A stretch of DNA of 51,380 nucleotides from Microcaldota archaeon (GCA_026396415.1 JAPLWX010000035.1:1-51380); one strand, 5' to 3'; positions 1-8,612 are shown, counted from the first letter of the stretch. Notes: generated from the letters alone by a model not told the origin. Numbers and translations: made by a program.

Positions 1-100
1 GACAGGAAACGAATTGGTCTTTTGCAGAGAGAGCCAACCGACAATCAGCAAAAAGAGGAGTGAGGAATATAACAGTTTAGGTGAAAAGAAGGGCTGGGAC

Positions 101-134
101 TGAACCGTTGAAATTGGGGAATTTTGAACCGTTG
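101..134. repeat. Short direct repeat before the first ORF
   Basis: The 10-mer TGAACCGTTG occurs at 101-110 and again at 125-134, 24 bases apart. The second copy overlaps the only available start (TTG at 124) of the first ORF. It may be a small duplication scar that has altered the 5' end of that gene. Nothing else is recognised in bases 1-100, apart from an open frame from the window edge to a stop at 61-63 that could be the tail of an upstream gene. Confidence 0.5.
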
Positions 135-438
135 TTTACATTTATGGCTGATATGCGGAACCCTCATATTCGTTCTTTATTCCAAATACAATGAGGCTTC
201 AGGAAAACTGACCATGAAAATGACAAAGGAAGGGCTTTATGTAGGGAAAAACTTCAAGAAATGGAACCGATTCAAGGGATTCCGGGCAAAGTATCCTCTC
301 CTATCGCTCAGAGTACCCATGGTATTTCCCGTGGCATTTTGGAGCAACAAGCACTGGATAGATATTGAAATCAAAGACAGGGAGAATTTCGACCTTGCTG
401 TTGCAAAGATAGGCAAATACCTGGACAGGATGGATTAA
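124..438 (+). CDS. Small hypothetical protein with one N-terminal membrane segment
   Basis: This 104-residue protein is not recognised with certainty. It starts at TTG 124; an in-frame stop at 109-111 prevents extension upstream. Residues about 5-20 are hydrophobic (LWLICGTLIFVLY), a likely single membrane anchor. The remainder is basic and beta-rich (KEGLYVGKNFKKW ... WIDIEIKDRENFD), resembling small PH-like or DUF5673-type membrane-anchored domains, but this is only an impression. No good ribosome-binding site precedes the TTG, so the true N-terminus may be lost or frameshifted. It lies 24 bases before the Yip1-like gene and may be co-transcribed with it. Confidence 0.45.
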   Translation: MNRCLHLWLICGTLIFVLYSKYNEASGKLTMKMTKEGLYVGKNFKKWNRFKGFRAKYPLLSLRVPMVFPVAFWSNKHWIDIEIKDRENFDLAVAKIGKYLDRMD

Positions 439-462
439 GAAAAATAAAAAGGTCGTGAAATA

Positions 463-1119
463 ATGCTCAAACTCAAGGAACTCACCGATTCGTGGAACAG
501 CATGATGCTCTCGCCGCGCAAGACATCGAAAGAGTATGCGAAGAGGAAGGATCTTGGCTTTACTGACGGCCTTGAGAATTTCGGCACGCCCATCTTGATG
601 ACCTACCTGCCGCTCCTGCTCCTTGCGCTTGCGCTCTCGGGCCATTTGAAGCCTGATTACCTCGCCGTGGTGTTTTTCAGCCTGGGCGCCACTGCATTCG
701 GCATATTCATCGTCTCCTTGTCATTCACGTTCATGGCGTATGAAGTGGCAAAGAAGCTTGGCGGCATGGTGGAACTTGGCAGGCTGTATTACATGGTGAG
801 CCTGGTCGCTGCGCCTACGTTTGTCTTTACAATTGTAATCAACATAGCAGTCATATTGCTCAAGTCCATAATGAACGCGATGTCATTCCCGCTTGCGGCA
901 ACAGGCGTGCTGCAGCTTGCAGGGGACATTGTGGCTGTGTCGGTGACGCTTTACGGCTTTTACCTGCTCACGCTTTCCATTGACGCGCTTTACGGATTCG
1001 GGAAGAAAAAGGCTGTTGCCACCTGGCTCGCGCCCACAGCCATACTTGTCGCGGCAGGCACGCTTTTATTCTCCACCGTGCTTGTCGGCGTGCTGAAGTT
1101 CCTGATTAAGACGCTGTGA
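463..1119 (+). CDS. Yip1-like polytopic membrane protein
   Basis: This 218-residue protein has a soluble N-terminus of about 40 residues, including the basic stretch SPRKTSKEYAKRKD, followed by five predicted membrane segments (about 43-61, 66-90, 107-130, 146-172 and 185-210). The N-terminal layout and five helices match the archaeal Yip1/YIP1-domain family, whose role in archaea is unknown. GG and P-x-x-x-x-A motifs between helices fit the family, but the assignment rests on topology and pattern. It follows the preceding small membrane ORF by 24 bases. Confidence 0.6.
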   Translation: MLKLKELTDSWNSMMLSPRKTSKEYAKRKDLGFTDGLENFGTPILMTYLPLLLLALALSGHLKPDYLAVVFFSLGATAFGIFIVSLSFTFMAYEVAKKLGGMVELGRLYYMVSLVAAPTFVFTIVINIAVILLKSIMNAMSFPLAATGVLQLAGDIVAVSVTLYGFYLLTLSIDALYGFGKKKAVATWLAPTAILVAAGTLLFSTVLVGVLKFLIKTL

Positions 1120-1142
1120 CGGCAAGGCGGGAGAGAGAACAC

Positions 1143-1151
1143 TTTAAAAAC
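1143..1151 (+). promoter_or_regulatory. TATA-type promoter
   Basis: TTTAAAAAC sits about 35 bases before the ATG at 1180, typical archaeal TATA-box spacing. A GAGAGG ribosome-binding site follows at about 1172-1177. Confidence 0.55.
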
Positions 1152-1179
1152 ACTTCTCAACACATCTGCCAAGAGAGGT

Positions 1180-1854
1180 ATGTGGATGGTGCCAGGCTTT
1201 CCGAAATTTAAAGTAATCGATGTCCCGTTCGAGAGAGGCTCGACGCCCCCTATCCTCGCAGCCACCAATTTCTACAGCAAGCTCCCCCTCATATCCAGAA
1301 TCTACCCGATGATATCCGAGGATAGGCGCTGGAGGGAGGTCTGCCCGTTCTTTGTGAAGATGATAAATGGCATGTCCATGGTTCCGCTGAACGAGAAAAT
1401 CGAGAAAGACGATGGGCGCTGGTTCCTGGTGAGCAAATGCAACGACACAGTCGGCACATGGCGGCTCGAGATACCCGAAAAATTCCTTACTGCCGGGAAT
1501 CTTGGCAAGGAAAACCTGCTGTTCGTGGTGGAGAATGGCGTGCAGACAATCAAGGAGGGCGAAAACGCCTGGTCAAGCATCCTTGATAAGCATAATGACA
1601 TGCGGTTCCGCGGGATCCCTGGGAGGCCAAGCGTAAAAGTCAGCACAATGGGCTATCCGGAAATTTTCAAGGGGTTCACCGACGACCTCGCGGTGACGCT
1701 GCACATCGGCTACAAAGTTAAAGGGTATGAAAGTTTCGTGAACATTGCATCTGTGGGCGGCCCGTCCATCCACAGCACGACAAATACGCACAGGAACTTG
1801 GACCTGAACCCGAACATGACCATCGCGCACGGCGTGATAGAGCTTGTGGACTGA
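1180..1854 (+). CDS. Hypothetical soluble protein
   Basis: The 224-residue product is not recognised. It has no membrane segment or signal peptide. It looks like a mixed alpha/beta soluble protein, with a Pro-rich N-terminal stretch (VPFERGSTPPIL), a central region rich in W, K and N, and a C-terminal region of alternating hydrophobic residues suggesting beta strands. The start is supported by GAGAGGT just before the ATG and by a TATA-type box upstream. It is convergent with the next gene, ending 43 bases from it. No function is proposed. Confidence 0.6.
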   Translation: MWMVPGFPKFKVIDVPFERGSTPPILAATNFYSKLPLISRIYPMISEDRRWREVCPFFVKMINGMSMVPLNEKIEKDDGRWFLVSKCNDTVGTWRLEIPEKFLTAGNLGKENLLFVVENGVQTIKEGENAWSSILDKHNDMRFRGIPGRPSVKVSTMGYPEIFKGFTDDLAVTLHIGYKVKGYESFVNIASVGGPSIHSTTNTHRNLDLNPNMTIAHGVIELVD

Positions 1855-1897
1855 ACAGGCGTGCGCGATGCCGTAGCCTGGACGGGGCAGACGATTT

Positions 1898-2494
1898 TCA
1901 CGATGTTCTGTCCAGCTCGTCTATCTTTTCGCTTATCCGCTTTGCGCGCTTGGCATTCGAGTCCTTAACAAACATGTACCCGAGCACGGCCCCGATGACG
2001 GGGCCCGGGATGCACAGGAGGAAGATGCCTGCCAAGGCAGTAATTCCTGTCTGCGGGGCTCCGCCGGCCAATGCATATAGGGCGTTGCCCAAAATTCCGC
2101 CGATTATTGGGGCAAGCGCGATGGTGGTGAACACCATGCCGAAAAAGATCAGTATCGCGTCGAACACCTTGTGCCCTGCGCTGGAGATTGCCGCGGTGAG
2201 GATGGCGTCTTTTGATACCCCGGCTTTTTTCAGCCGCGCGTATTTCCTCTGCAGCGCAGAATCACCCGGATGCTGGAAAGGCCTCATGCCAAGCGACATG
2301 AAAAACAGGTACCAATTCCTTTCCCTGCCTGATTTGACCTCTGCAAGGTACCACATCATGAGGTCCTCGGAAAGGAAGGAGGAGAGCGGCGCGCCGCCAA
2401 TGGAGGGCTCCTTGCCGCCAATGTCCGCCTTGAGGCCGGCAGCCTCGGCATTCTCCACTGCATCAGGGTCGTACTCCGAAGCCTTTTCCCTCAC
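1898..2494 (-). CDS. Membrane protein with two C-terminal helices, unknown function
   Basis: A 198-residue protein. The GTG start at 2494 is chosen because GAGAAAGAGG lies about nine bases upstream, inside the end of the kinase-deaminase gene, whose stop (2499-2501) is four bases before this GTG. Residues 1-110 are soluble and charged. Two or three hydrophobic segments follow (AILIFFGMVFTTIALAPIIGG; ALAGIFLLCIPGPVIGAVLGY), then a basic C-terminal tail (NAKRAKRISEKIDELDR). The family is not recognised. Translational coupling to the deaminase gene is likely. Confidence 0.55.
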   Translation of the reverse strand: MREKASEYDPDAVENAEAAGLKADIGGKEPSIGGAPLSSFLSEDLMMWYLAEVKSGRERNWYLFFMSLGMRPFQHPGDSALQRKYARLKKAGVSKDAILTAAISSAGHKVFDAILIFFGMVFTTIALAPIIGGILGNALYALAGGAPQTGITALAGIFLLCIPGPVIGAVLGYMFVKDSNAKRAKRISEKIDELDRTS

Positions 2495-2498
2495 AGAA

Positions 2499-3521
2499 TC
2501 ATGCCTCTTTCTCCAGCCTGACCTGCCGCACCACAATGCCTGCCTCCTGCAAAAGCGAGCGCGGCACCTCGCCCATGGGGTAGTCGGCGTTGTACACCAC
2601 TTCCTTGATGCCCGAGTTGATTATCAGCTTGGTGCAGAACAGGCAAGGCGAGAACGTGGTGTAGATTGTCGCGTCCTTTATGGAGATGCCATGGTAGGAA
2701 GCCTGCACGATGGCATTCTCCTCGCCGTGCGAGCACACGCACTCGTCAAGCCTGGTGCCGCTGTCGGCAAAGGAGTTGCAGCGCGGGCAGCCCCCCTCGT
2801 CGCAGTTGCGGATGCCGCGAGGCGTGCCGTTGTAGCCAGTGGAGATGATGCGCTTGTCCTTCACTATGACCGCTGCCACGTGGCGCTTGATGCAGTTGCT
2901 GCGCGTGGCGACCACGCGCGCTATGCCCATGAAGTATGCATCCCAGCCAGGGCGCTTGGACTTGAAATCCGCGGAGATGCCGGAAAGCAGGTCGTCCACC
3001 GCGGCATAGAGCTCGCGGAATACGCTTTCATTCTCCAGTTTCTTGGTGGCAAGCGCGAATACTTCTGAGAGCGACTGGCCAAACTCGTCCTTGCTTATCA
3101 TCTCCGCCTTGTCAACCACCTTGAAAGCCTCGAAGGAGTGCGGGTCGCCCTCGCGCCTGCGCTGCTTCATGCGCTCAAAGCGCACCTTGGGGGAGGCTGT
3201 GACATAGACAAGCGTGGTCTTGCCTGTGGCAATGAGCGCCTTTGCTTCGGCGGGGTTGCGGATGGAGTCAATGACATAGTTCCTGTCAGGCAGAAGCTTT
3301 GCAATGGTCCTCTTGGCAAGCACGTCCGCGCCGAAGTTCCTGCGAAGCTCGTTGCCCTTTGCAATGAGCGCCTCGCGCGTTATCTCCTTGTGTTCGTTGG
3401 CAAGCTCCTCCCGTATGATGTCTGAAAGGGAGTAGTAATAGAAGCCCTTCTGCACCAAGTAGTCCGCGACAGTGCCCTTGCCCGCGCAGTTCTCGCCGGT
3501 AAGACCTATTATCAGAGCCAT
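2499..3521 (-). CDS. P-loop nucleotide kinase-dCMP deaminase fusion
   Basis: The 340-residue protein has two domains. Residues 1 to about 190 form a P-loop kinase-like domain of the dephospho-CoA kinase/NMP kinase type, with Walker A GLTGENCAGKGT at residues 6-17. Residues about 195-340 form a zinc-dependent dCMP deaminase: a HGEENAI motif (zinc His and catalytic Glu) and PCLFC (zinc Cys pair), plus an extra CDEGGCPRC cluster typical of ComEB/Dcd1-type enzymes. The expected reaction is dCMP to dUMP plus ammonia for dTMP synthesis. The ATG at 3521 is preceded by GGGAGGT. An N-terminal P-loop domain is also known in yeast Dcd1; whether this one is active as a kinase cannot be told. Confidence 0.85.
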   Translation of the reverse strand: MALIIGLTGENCAGKGTVADYLVQKGFYYYSLSDIIREELANEHKEITREALIAKGNELRRNFGADVLAKRTIAKLLPDRNYVIDSIRNPAEAKALIATGKTTLVYVTASPKVRFERMKQRRREGDPHSFEAFKVVDKAEMISKDEFGQSLSEVFALATKKLENESVFRELYAAVDDLLSGISADFKSKRPGWDAYFMGIARVVATRSNCIKRHVAAVIVKDKRIISTGYNGTPRGIRNCDEGGCPRCNSFADSGTRLDECVCSHGEENAIVQASYHGISIKDATIYTTFSPCLFCTKLIINSGIKEVVYNADYPMGEVPRSLLQEAGIVVRQVRLEKEA

Positions 3522-3560
3522 GAGAATGACCTCCCGCGGGATAAGTGCCGAAGAAGGAAT

Positions 3561-3608
3561 AAAAAAGCACTGGTAGTGCTTTTTTAGAATTTGCGCCGAA
3601 GCGCAAAT
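3561..3608. terminator. Double hairpin between lrp-like and deaminase genes
   Basis: Two perfect hairpins lie back to back. AAAAAAGCAC (3561-3570) pairs with GTGCTTTTTT (3576-3585), and ATTTGCGC (3589-3596) pairs with GCGCAAAT (3601-3608) around a CGAA loop. On the minus strand the T6 run follows the stem, so the pair can act as a terminator for the regulator gene or as a leader structure of the deaminase gene. Confidence 0.55.
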
Positions 3609-3638
3609 CGGATAAAAAAGTGCCTGTGCGCGCATTCC

Positions 3639-4625
3639 CTAATCCGCGAAAGGGTAGAAATCCAGCTTGTCTATGGAATACATCGCCAGGATGGAATAGT
3701 CCCTGATGATGCCGGAGAACCTCTCCTTTATCCCGTTCATTATGCTGCGGAATTCCTCAGGGCTTGCGGCATCGATATTGATTTCCTCGTCCCACGGGCC
3801 GATTGCGCGCGAGGAAAACCAGATGTTTGGGTGGCGCGACCAGTATTCCTCCATTCCCCGAAGCCGCTTTTCGTCCAGATTTTCAAGCCTGATGAGCACC
3901 TTGTAGTTCAGCCTGCCAACCGCAGAAATGCCAAGGACAACTGCATACTTTTGTATCACGCCCTCCTTTTCCAGCCTTTTTATCCTCAGCCGCACGGCAT
4001 CAGGCGAAAGAGACAGCTGCTGTGCGATGGCAGAGGCAGATGCGCGCGCGTCCTGCCCCAAAAACTTCAGGATTGACCTGTCCTTTGCATCAAGCTTTGG
4101 CAGGCTCTCCTCTTCCCTTGATCCGAAGTGGGCATGCTTTGAGATGTTCCGTTCTTTCTTCCCCGCAAGGTAGGAGCGAGGATAGAATTTGCCGACAATG
4201 AGCGGCATCATCTGCTTCTCCCCCATGAATTTCCCGAACCGGTTGTTGAAATCGTGCAGGTAGCCGTCCAGTTCGCCTATGTTCCTTGCAAAAATGTTGA
4301 AGTTCAGGTCAAAGTTGCCGTCTGTCAGCGAAACGAACTCGACATTCGGGTGGCCATTCACGTACGAAACAATCTCTGCGCGCTTTTCCCTGTCCGCTGA
4401 CTGGAAGCGCAGCAGGACCTTGTAGCCGGAATAGCCAAGCAAGGACAGGTCGAGCACTGAGAGGTATTTCTGTATTGCGCCTCCCTCCTCAAGCCTGCGC
4501 ACGCGGTTTATCGTGGTCTGCTTGCTTAAGCCCACCTTCTTTGCGACGGAGGAGAATGGTTGGCGGGAGTTGATGTCAAGCTGGTAAAGTATCTTCCTGT
4601 CCTTCAAATCAATTTTTAATGGCAT
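3639..4625 (-). CDS. Tandem Lrp/AsnC-type transcription regulator
   Basis: The 328-residue protein contains two complete Lrp/AsnC modules. The first begins at DLKDRKILYQL with an HTH in which SKQTTINRVRRLE is the recognition helix, followed by a ligand/RAM-like domain (residues about 60-145). The second starts near residue 178 (LDAKDRSILKFL) with helix SPDAVRLRIKRLE and is followed by another RAM-like domain to the C-terminus. Ordinary Lrp proteins are about 150 residues with one module, so this is an internal duplication or fusion. The DNA target is unknown. The ATG at 4625 lies in an A/T-rich region shared with the divergent gene at 4748. Confidence 0.85.
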   Translation of the reverse strand: MPLKIDLKDRKILYQLDINSRQPFSSVAKKVGLSKQTTINRVRRLEEGGAIQKYLSVLDLSLLGYSGYKVLLRFQSADREKRAEIVSYVNGHPNVEFVSLTDGNFDLNFNIFARNIGELDGYLHDFNNRFGKFMGEKQMMPLIVGKFYPRSYLAGKKERNISKHAHFGSREEESLPKLDAKDRSILKFLGQDARASASAIAQQLSLSPDAVRLRIKRLEKEGVIQKYAVVLGISAVGRLNYKVLIRLENLDEKRLRGMEEYWSRHPNIWFSSRAIGPWDEEINIDAASPEEFRSIMNGIKERFSGIIRDYSILAMYSIDKLDFYPFAD

Positions 4626-4747
4626 ATTCTTGACTTTATTGATTTAAACTTATAATTCTTTCGTTTTTGTCAAATTATCAGCTAAAACATGATAAATATA
4701 AGTTAAACCATAGATAGACACAGGAAATAACATTTGAGGTGGTTGGA

Positions 4748-5353
4748 ATGATGAAAAATGTTGGAAATGAGAAACTAGTCGTAACCAAAAGCGATGTGAG
4801 GATGATGATGAGGGCATGCGCTCAGGCAAAAGGAATTGCATACAGACCGACAACAATTTATGGCATTTCAGACTCACTTTTCATGAGGTCAGAATGGTTG
4901 ACAAAGAAGCTACATTTGGAATTCAACCCTGATGCTGCTGTCGATTATCTCATGGCGGTGGAATATGCTGTCTCCAAGGCCACAAAATATTCAACACACC
5001 GCTTGTCCGCTGATGAAATAACTGAAATGACTGTTAGGCTCCACCCAATGCTTGAAGAGAACTACGAGAGGCGCGATAAGATAAAGAATAATGATGGCAT
5101 GCGCATACTTGTGGGAGATATTTCATTATCGCTTGCTTTGGGCGGACTTGTTTTTCTAATCAGCCCATCGGAAAACAAAGAAACAAATGGATTAATCGCT
5201 TTGTTAGGCGTCCTTTCAACAGGTGCTCTTGCAGCGCTAGCACTCGCGACTGTCCAAAGGATACGCGACGCATTTGGCTCGGAATCCAGGAGGTTGAAGG
5301 ACGTGGCAATCAAAATTGAGCAGGTTATTGCCGAAACACTGAAGGGAGACTGA
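4748..5353 (+). CDS. Hypothetical protein with C-terminal membrane hairpin
   Basis: A 201-residue protein of unknown family. GAGGTGG at 4736-4741 lies six bases before the ATG at 4748, so that start is preferred over the GTG at 4739. Residues 1-115 are soluble and helical. Two hydrophobic segments follow (ILVGDISLSLALGGLVFLI and LIALLGVLSTGALAALALA), and a final charged helix (RIRDAFGSESRRLKDVAIKI). Its GC content is visibly lower than that of its neighbours. It is divergent from the Lrp-like gene across about 120 A/T-rich bases. Confidence 0.55.
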   Translation: MMKNVGNEKLVVTKSDVRMMMRACAQAKGIAYRPTTIYGISDSLFMRSEWLTKKLHLEFNPDAAVDYLMAVEYAVSKATKYSTHRLSADEITEMTVRLHPMLEENYERRDKIKNNDGMRILVGDISLSLALGGLVFLISPSENKETNGLIALLGVLSTGALAALALATVQRIRDAFGSESRRLKDVAIKIEQVIAETLKGD

Positions 5354-5397
5354 CTGAGATTCATGGTGCTTTACTGGGTAGCGCCACCAGGCAACAA

Positions 5398-6369
5398 TCA
5401 TACCATTATCTCAAGCAGCCGCTTTATTTCGGAAATGTTCACAACCGGCTTTCCATAAGCTTCCCTGTCGTCCACTATGCGCGGGCACGCGGTGTTTATG
5501 TAGGCATCAAATGAGAGGAAGTTGGCAAGCGCGAGCGGGGAAAACTCGTTTGCCACCAGCATTTCCGCGCGCCTGCCTTTCTTTTCCAGGAGCTTTTTCG
5601 CAAGCTGCGCCCCAGCAGTGTTTTGCTGCCCTGGCTTTGTGGAAAGCAGTATGCCGAATGTGCGCGCCTGGGAGGCTGCAAGAAGCGCGCCGTTCCTGCA
5701 CTTTTCCTGCCGCGCAATTTCGTCAGTAATCCAATAAGCATCCACGAGGTGCGGGTCTGCGCAGAGCACCGGCTTTCCAGAGGGGATGCCTGTGGGGTGG
5801 AATTTGCCGCCGCCAAAATAGACAATGGCATCGGCATCGCGCGCTTTTCCTGAGACGGCGGCTGTTCCGTCGCAGCCCAGCACCTGGCCCGCATGGCGCA
5901 CGTGAGAGCCGCCTTTGCCCATAAGCACAATCAGCCCGAGATGCTCCAGCCTTTCCTGCACCCTTTTTGCATTCTTCAGGTGCTGGATTGGGAAAACAAG
6001 GGACACTTTTTTTGCCCCGGATGCGCGAAGGAGGGATGCCGCCTTTTCCAGCATGGCGCCGGCAGCCTTCCAATCCACCTCGGCAAAGTAAGGGACGTAT
6101 TCCACCCTCAGGCCCGGAACTTTCACTTTCGTCAAGCGCGAAGCGCTTGGCGAATTGTCGGCGCTAGCCGACATCTTCATGAACTCGGCGTGCCCGAAGT
6201 GCACGAGCTTTTGCGCCTTTATTGCGCGCGCTTCCTCAAGCGCCAGGTCGCACGCGCCGTAGCATGCCGAGGCCGAGAGGAAAACCTCATTGCCCTGCGA
6301 GGACATGCGCGCAGCATGCGCGAGCGCCTCTTTCTTCAGGCCTTCGGGGAATTGTAAAAGTATCCTCAT
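5398..6369 (-). CDS. dph2: Diphthamide synthase subunit Dph2
   Basis: The 323-residue protein matches archaeal Dph2, the homodimeric 4Fe-4S enzyme that transfers a 3-amino-3-carboxypropyl group from S-adenosylmethionine to a histidine of elongation factor 2, the first step of diphthamide synthesis. The start FPEGLKKEA is typical. The three cluster cysteines expected from the family are visible: in CYGACD (Cys36/Cys40), LGCDG (Cys166) and NTACPR (Cys295). GGKFHPTG and CADPH are further family landmarks. The ATG at 6369 is five bases after the stop of the upstream gene, so the two are likely co-transcribed. A short Ser/Ala-rich insert near residue 70 coincides with a DNA palindrome (6133-6149). 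Confidence 0.9.
   Translation of the reverse strand: MRILLQFPEGLKKEALAHAARMSSQGNEVFLSASACYGACDLALEEARAIKAQKLVHFGHAEFMKMSASADNSPSASRLTKVKVPGLRVEYVPYFAEVDWKAAGAMLEKAASLLRASGAKKVSLVFPIQHLKNAKRVQERLEHLGLIVLMGKGGSHVRHAGQVLGCDGTAAVSGKARDADAIVYFGGGKFHPTGIPSGKPVLCADPHLVDAYWITDEIARQEKCRNGALLAASQARTFGILLSTKPGQQNTAGAQLAKKLLEKKGRRAEMLVANEFSPLALANFLSFDAYINTACPRIVDDREAYGKPVVNISEIKRLLEIMV
6133..6149. repeat. Palindrome inside dph2
   Basis: CAAGCGC (6133-6139) and GCGCTTG (6143-6149) pair around a 3-base loop within the dph2 reading frame. It encodes part of a low-complexity Ser/Ala/Arg segment. Its shape (7-bp stem, tri-loop) is like the palindromes at 30130-30146. Confidence 0.5.
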
Positions 6370-6373
6370 GGAA

Positions 6374-7981
6374 TCACTTGCCGCGCCCTGCGCAGCCGAT
6401 ATCGAAAATGGAAAGCGGCACTTCCTTGTTTTTCTCAAGCTCCGAGCCTATCCAGCGCAGCACCATATTTTTCACGCGCGAGTACTCTTCCCTGCCAATG
6501 CTTGCATTGCCGATTGCGTACTGCTTGTTCTTGGTGTTGAAGCAGAACATGGAATTCTGCAGGTTTTCCACGTTGTGGCAGAACATAGAGTCGGAGCACT
6601 CGCGGCTCGAGTCCATCTCAAGGCAGCGCCTAAGATTCACCCCGTCGAAGCACTTGAAGCAGAATTCCGAATGGAACACAAGCCCGCTGCCGAAAATGTG
6701 CTCGGAATTCCTCGGCCAGGCGTTGTAGCCGCAGCACTTGTCGTGCGAGGCCACCACTGTGCGATAGCAGTCGCTGGACTGCGAACCCCACTGGCATGCC
6801 ACCAGGTCCTTGTATGTGCCCAGCCTCCGCTCAGGCGGGAAATAGGCAATGCCCTGCAGCATTTCCACTGCGTTTGAAAGAGAGGCAGACTCCGCAAGCA
6901 GCTTGCCTGCGCTTAGCTTCTCGCCTAAAACAAGCGCCTCCTCCTGCGTCACCACGCGGTTTTTGGGAAGCTCGCGGAACACCGGGTAATCCGAGCCTTG
7001 GAGCACGGTTCTGCCAAGCACGGAGCGCGAGTCGCGCGTCACCATGGTGTGCGCGGAGAGCCATTCCGAGTACTTGTCAATGCCTGAGAGCTTCTTGCCA
7101 AGCACAATGGAGGATGCTTCCCTGAACGCCTCCTCGAGCCTTGACTTGTCCGAGTCGCGCTTTGCGTACTTCAGCCCCTTCACTGCGGACAGCGCCTCGG
7201 AATAATCCACTTTGCCCTTGTTGACTATTTCGATCAGGGAGGGAAGCGTTTTCTTCCTCACAAGCTCCCCCCTCAGCTCCTCCAGCAGCTTCTTCTTGAT
7301 GCCCGCGTATTTTTCGCGCTCAAGCGCCACGTTCCCGATGCAGTGGCTCTTGCCTATAAGGTTGAAGCAGAAGATGCAGTCCCTGCAATCCTCAAGCCCG
7401 TAGGAGTAGTATGAATCGGATGTATTGCCGCAAATCCATGCCTCGAAATCCCGCTGGTTGCGGTATACTATGCCGCTTCGCAGGCAGTATTTCGTCTCCC
7501 CGCCCTCGTTCGTGCCGAATATGCCCTCGGACAGTCGCATCCACTGCGAGTATGCCACGTTCTTGCAGCCCGAAATCCTGACGGATTTGTAAACGTAGAA
7601 GCTGTCGGATATTTCCGAGGAGCTTTCGATGAAGCGGGAGTTCCCGATGACGATGTTGCCGCAGTAATATGCCCGCTCGGAAACCGCGCGCACCAGGGAG
7701 TCGATGTCCTTCATGTCGTTGATGGAAACCGGCTCGAACTTCCTGGAGAAGTCGACCTCGCCCATGCTTACTGCCTTTGAGGAGGAGCAGTACTCGCCGT
7801 TCGAGAAGACGACCTGAGCGCCCGACAGGGAGGACTTGCGCATGAAAAGCGGGTCGTCAAGGCCAGAGAGCCATTCGGAATACTCGTCAAGCCCGCCAAT
7901 TTCGCCTCCGAGGAGCATCCTGCAGAGGGTGCGCCATTCCTTGTCAAGGTGGCGGTAGGTTTCGGTCTGGGCGGCAGCCAT
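6374..7981 (-). CDS. Internally duplicated Cys-rich protein, unknown function
   Basis: A 535-residue protein without a signal peptide or membrane segment. Two halves carry the same terminal block: CFNLIGKSHCIGN ... EREKY near residue 210, and CFNTKNKQYAIGN ... REEY near residue 490, each preceded by alternating C, S, Y and D residues and followed by a helical stretch. Proteins with the block C-x-N-x-x-x-K-x-Y-x-I-x-N occur in many uncultured bacteria and archaea, often named only as hypothetical. The repeated short Cys-x-aromatic rungs would fit a beta-helix-like repeat, but that is inference. It lies between the FKBP lipoprotein gene and dph2. Confidence 0.6.
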   Translation of the reverse strand: MAAAQTETYRHLDKEWRTLCRMLLGGEIGGLDEYSEWLSGLDDPLFMRKSSLSGAQVVFSNGEYCSSSKAVSMGEVDFSRKFEPVSINDMKDIDSLVRAVSERAYYCGNIVIGNSRFIESSSEISDSFYVYKSVRISGCKNVAYSQWMRLSEGIFGTNEGGETKYCLRSGIVYRNQRDFEAWICGNTSDSYYSYGLEDCRDCIFCFNLIGKSHCIGNVALEREKYAGIKKKLLEELRGELVRKKTLPSLIEIVNKGKVDYSEALSAVKGLKYAKRDSDKSRLEEAFREASSIVLGKKLSGIDKYSEWLSAHTMVTRDSRSVLGRTVLQGSDYPVFRELPKNRVVTQEEALVLGEKLSAGKLLAESASLSNAVEMLQGIAYFPPERRLGTYKDLVACQWGSQSSDCYRTVVASHDKCCGYNAWPRNSEHIFGSGLVFHSEFCFKCFDGVNLRRCLEMDSSRECSDSMFCHNVENLQNSMFCFNTKNKQYAIGNASIGREEYSRVKNMVLRWIGSELEKNKEVPLSIFDIGCAGRGK

Positions 7982-7991
7982 GGTTGTTCCT

Positions 7992-8603
7992 TCACTTGCC
8001 CTTTGTAATATTTACCATGCGGATGGTGAATGTGAGCGTCTCGCCCGCGAGCTCGTGGTTGAAGTCCACCTTTGCGTGCGTTGCGTTTATCTCCACCACT
8101 TGCACAACCTGCCCGTTTTGCGCCTGGAGCATGCTGCCGACCGTTACGTTTGGCGGCAGGTTACCAAGCGGCACCGAAATGATGGCATCCGCAAGCCTCT
8201 CGCCATATGCCTGCGCAGGGGGGAGGGACACTGTCTTTTCCTCGCCTATCTTCATGCCGACAACCGCAGCGTCAAAGCCGGGTATCATCTGCCCTGCGCC
8301 CACTGTAAAGGTGAGGGCAGGGTAGCTGGGGCGGGCTGGAAGCCCTGCTTGCTGCGCTTCAGATTTCACGTTGGTGTCGAAAAGCGTCCCATTGGCGAGC
8401 TTGCCGATGTAGTATACCCCGACCGTGTCGCCTTTTGCCGCTGTTTTGCTGCTTGCTATCAAATCACCTAGTTTGGACTGGTTCTCAAGCTCCACCATGG
8501 GAGCGGCACCCGCGGGAGGCTGCCCAGACCCTTGCGCGCACCCGAAAAGAGAGGCGAAGAGAATAAAAACCAGGGAGATTGCCAATATTCCTTTGTAGCC
8601 CAT
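7992..8603 (-). CDS. FKBP-type peptidyl-prolyl isomerase lipoprotein
   Basis: A 203-residue secreted FKBP-type (SlyD-like) peptidyl-prolyl cis-trans isomerase. The N-terminus is a signal peptide with a lipobox-like LFGC (Cys near residue 22), suggesting a lipid-anchored extracellular protein. The FKBP core starts at GDTVGVYYIGKLANG, with GQMIPGFDAAVVGM and an inserted IF domain (about 125-185), followed by the closing strand TLTFTIRMV. Likely role: assisting folding of proteins exported by the Sec route. The ATG at 8603 lies 10 bases after the stop of the PEP synthase gene. Confidence 0.85.
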   Translation of the reverse strand: MGYKGILAISLVFILFASLFGCAQGSGQPPAGAAPMVELENQSKLGDLIASSKTAAKGDTVGVYYIGKLANGTLFDTNVKSEAQQAGLPARPSYPALTFTVGAGQMIPGFDAAVVGMKIGEEKTVSLPPAQAYGERLADAIISVPLGNLPPNVTVGSMLQAQNGQVVQVVEINATHAKVDFNHELAGETLTFTIRMVNITKGK

Positions 8604-8612
8604 CGTCTCACC

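Noticed and set aside
1950-3068. Long plus-strand ORF opposite the membrane protein and dCMP deaminase genes
   Set aside because: It is antisense to two convincing genes, has no recognisable domain, and reflects GC-rich codon bias.
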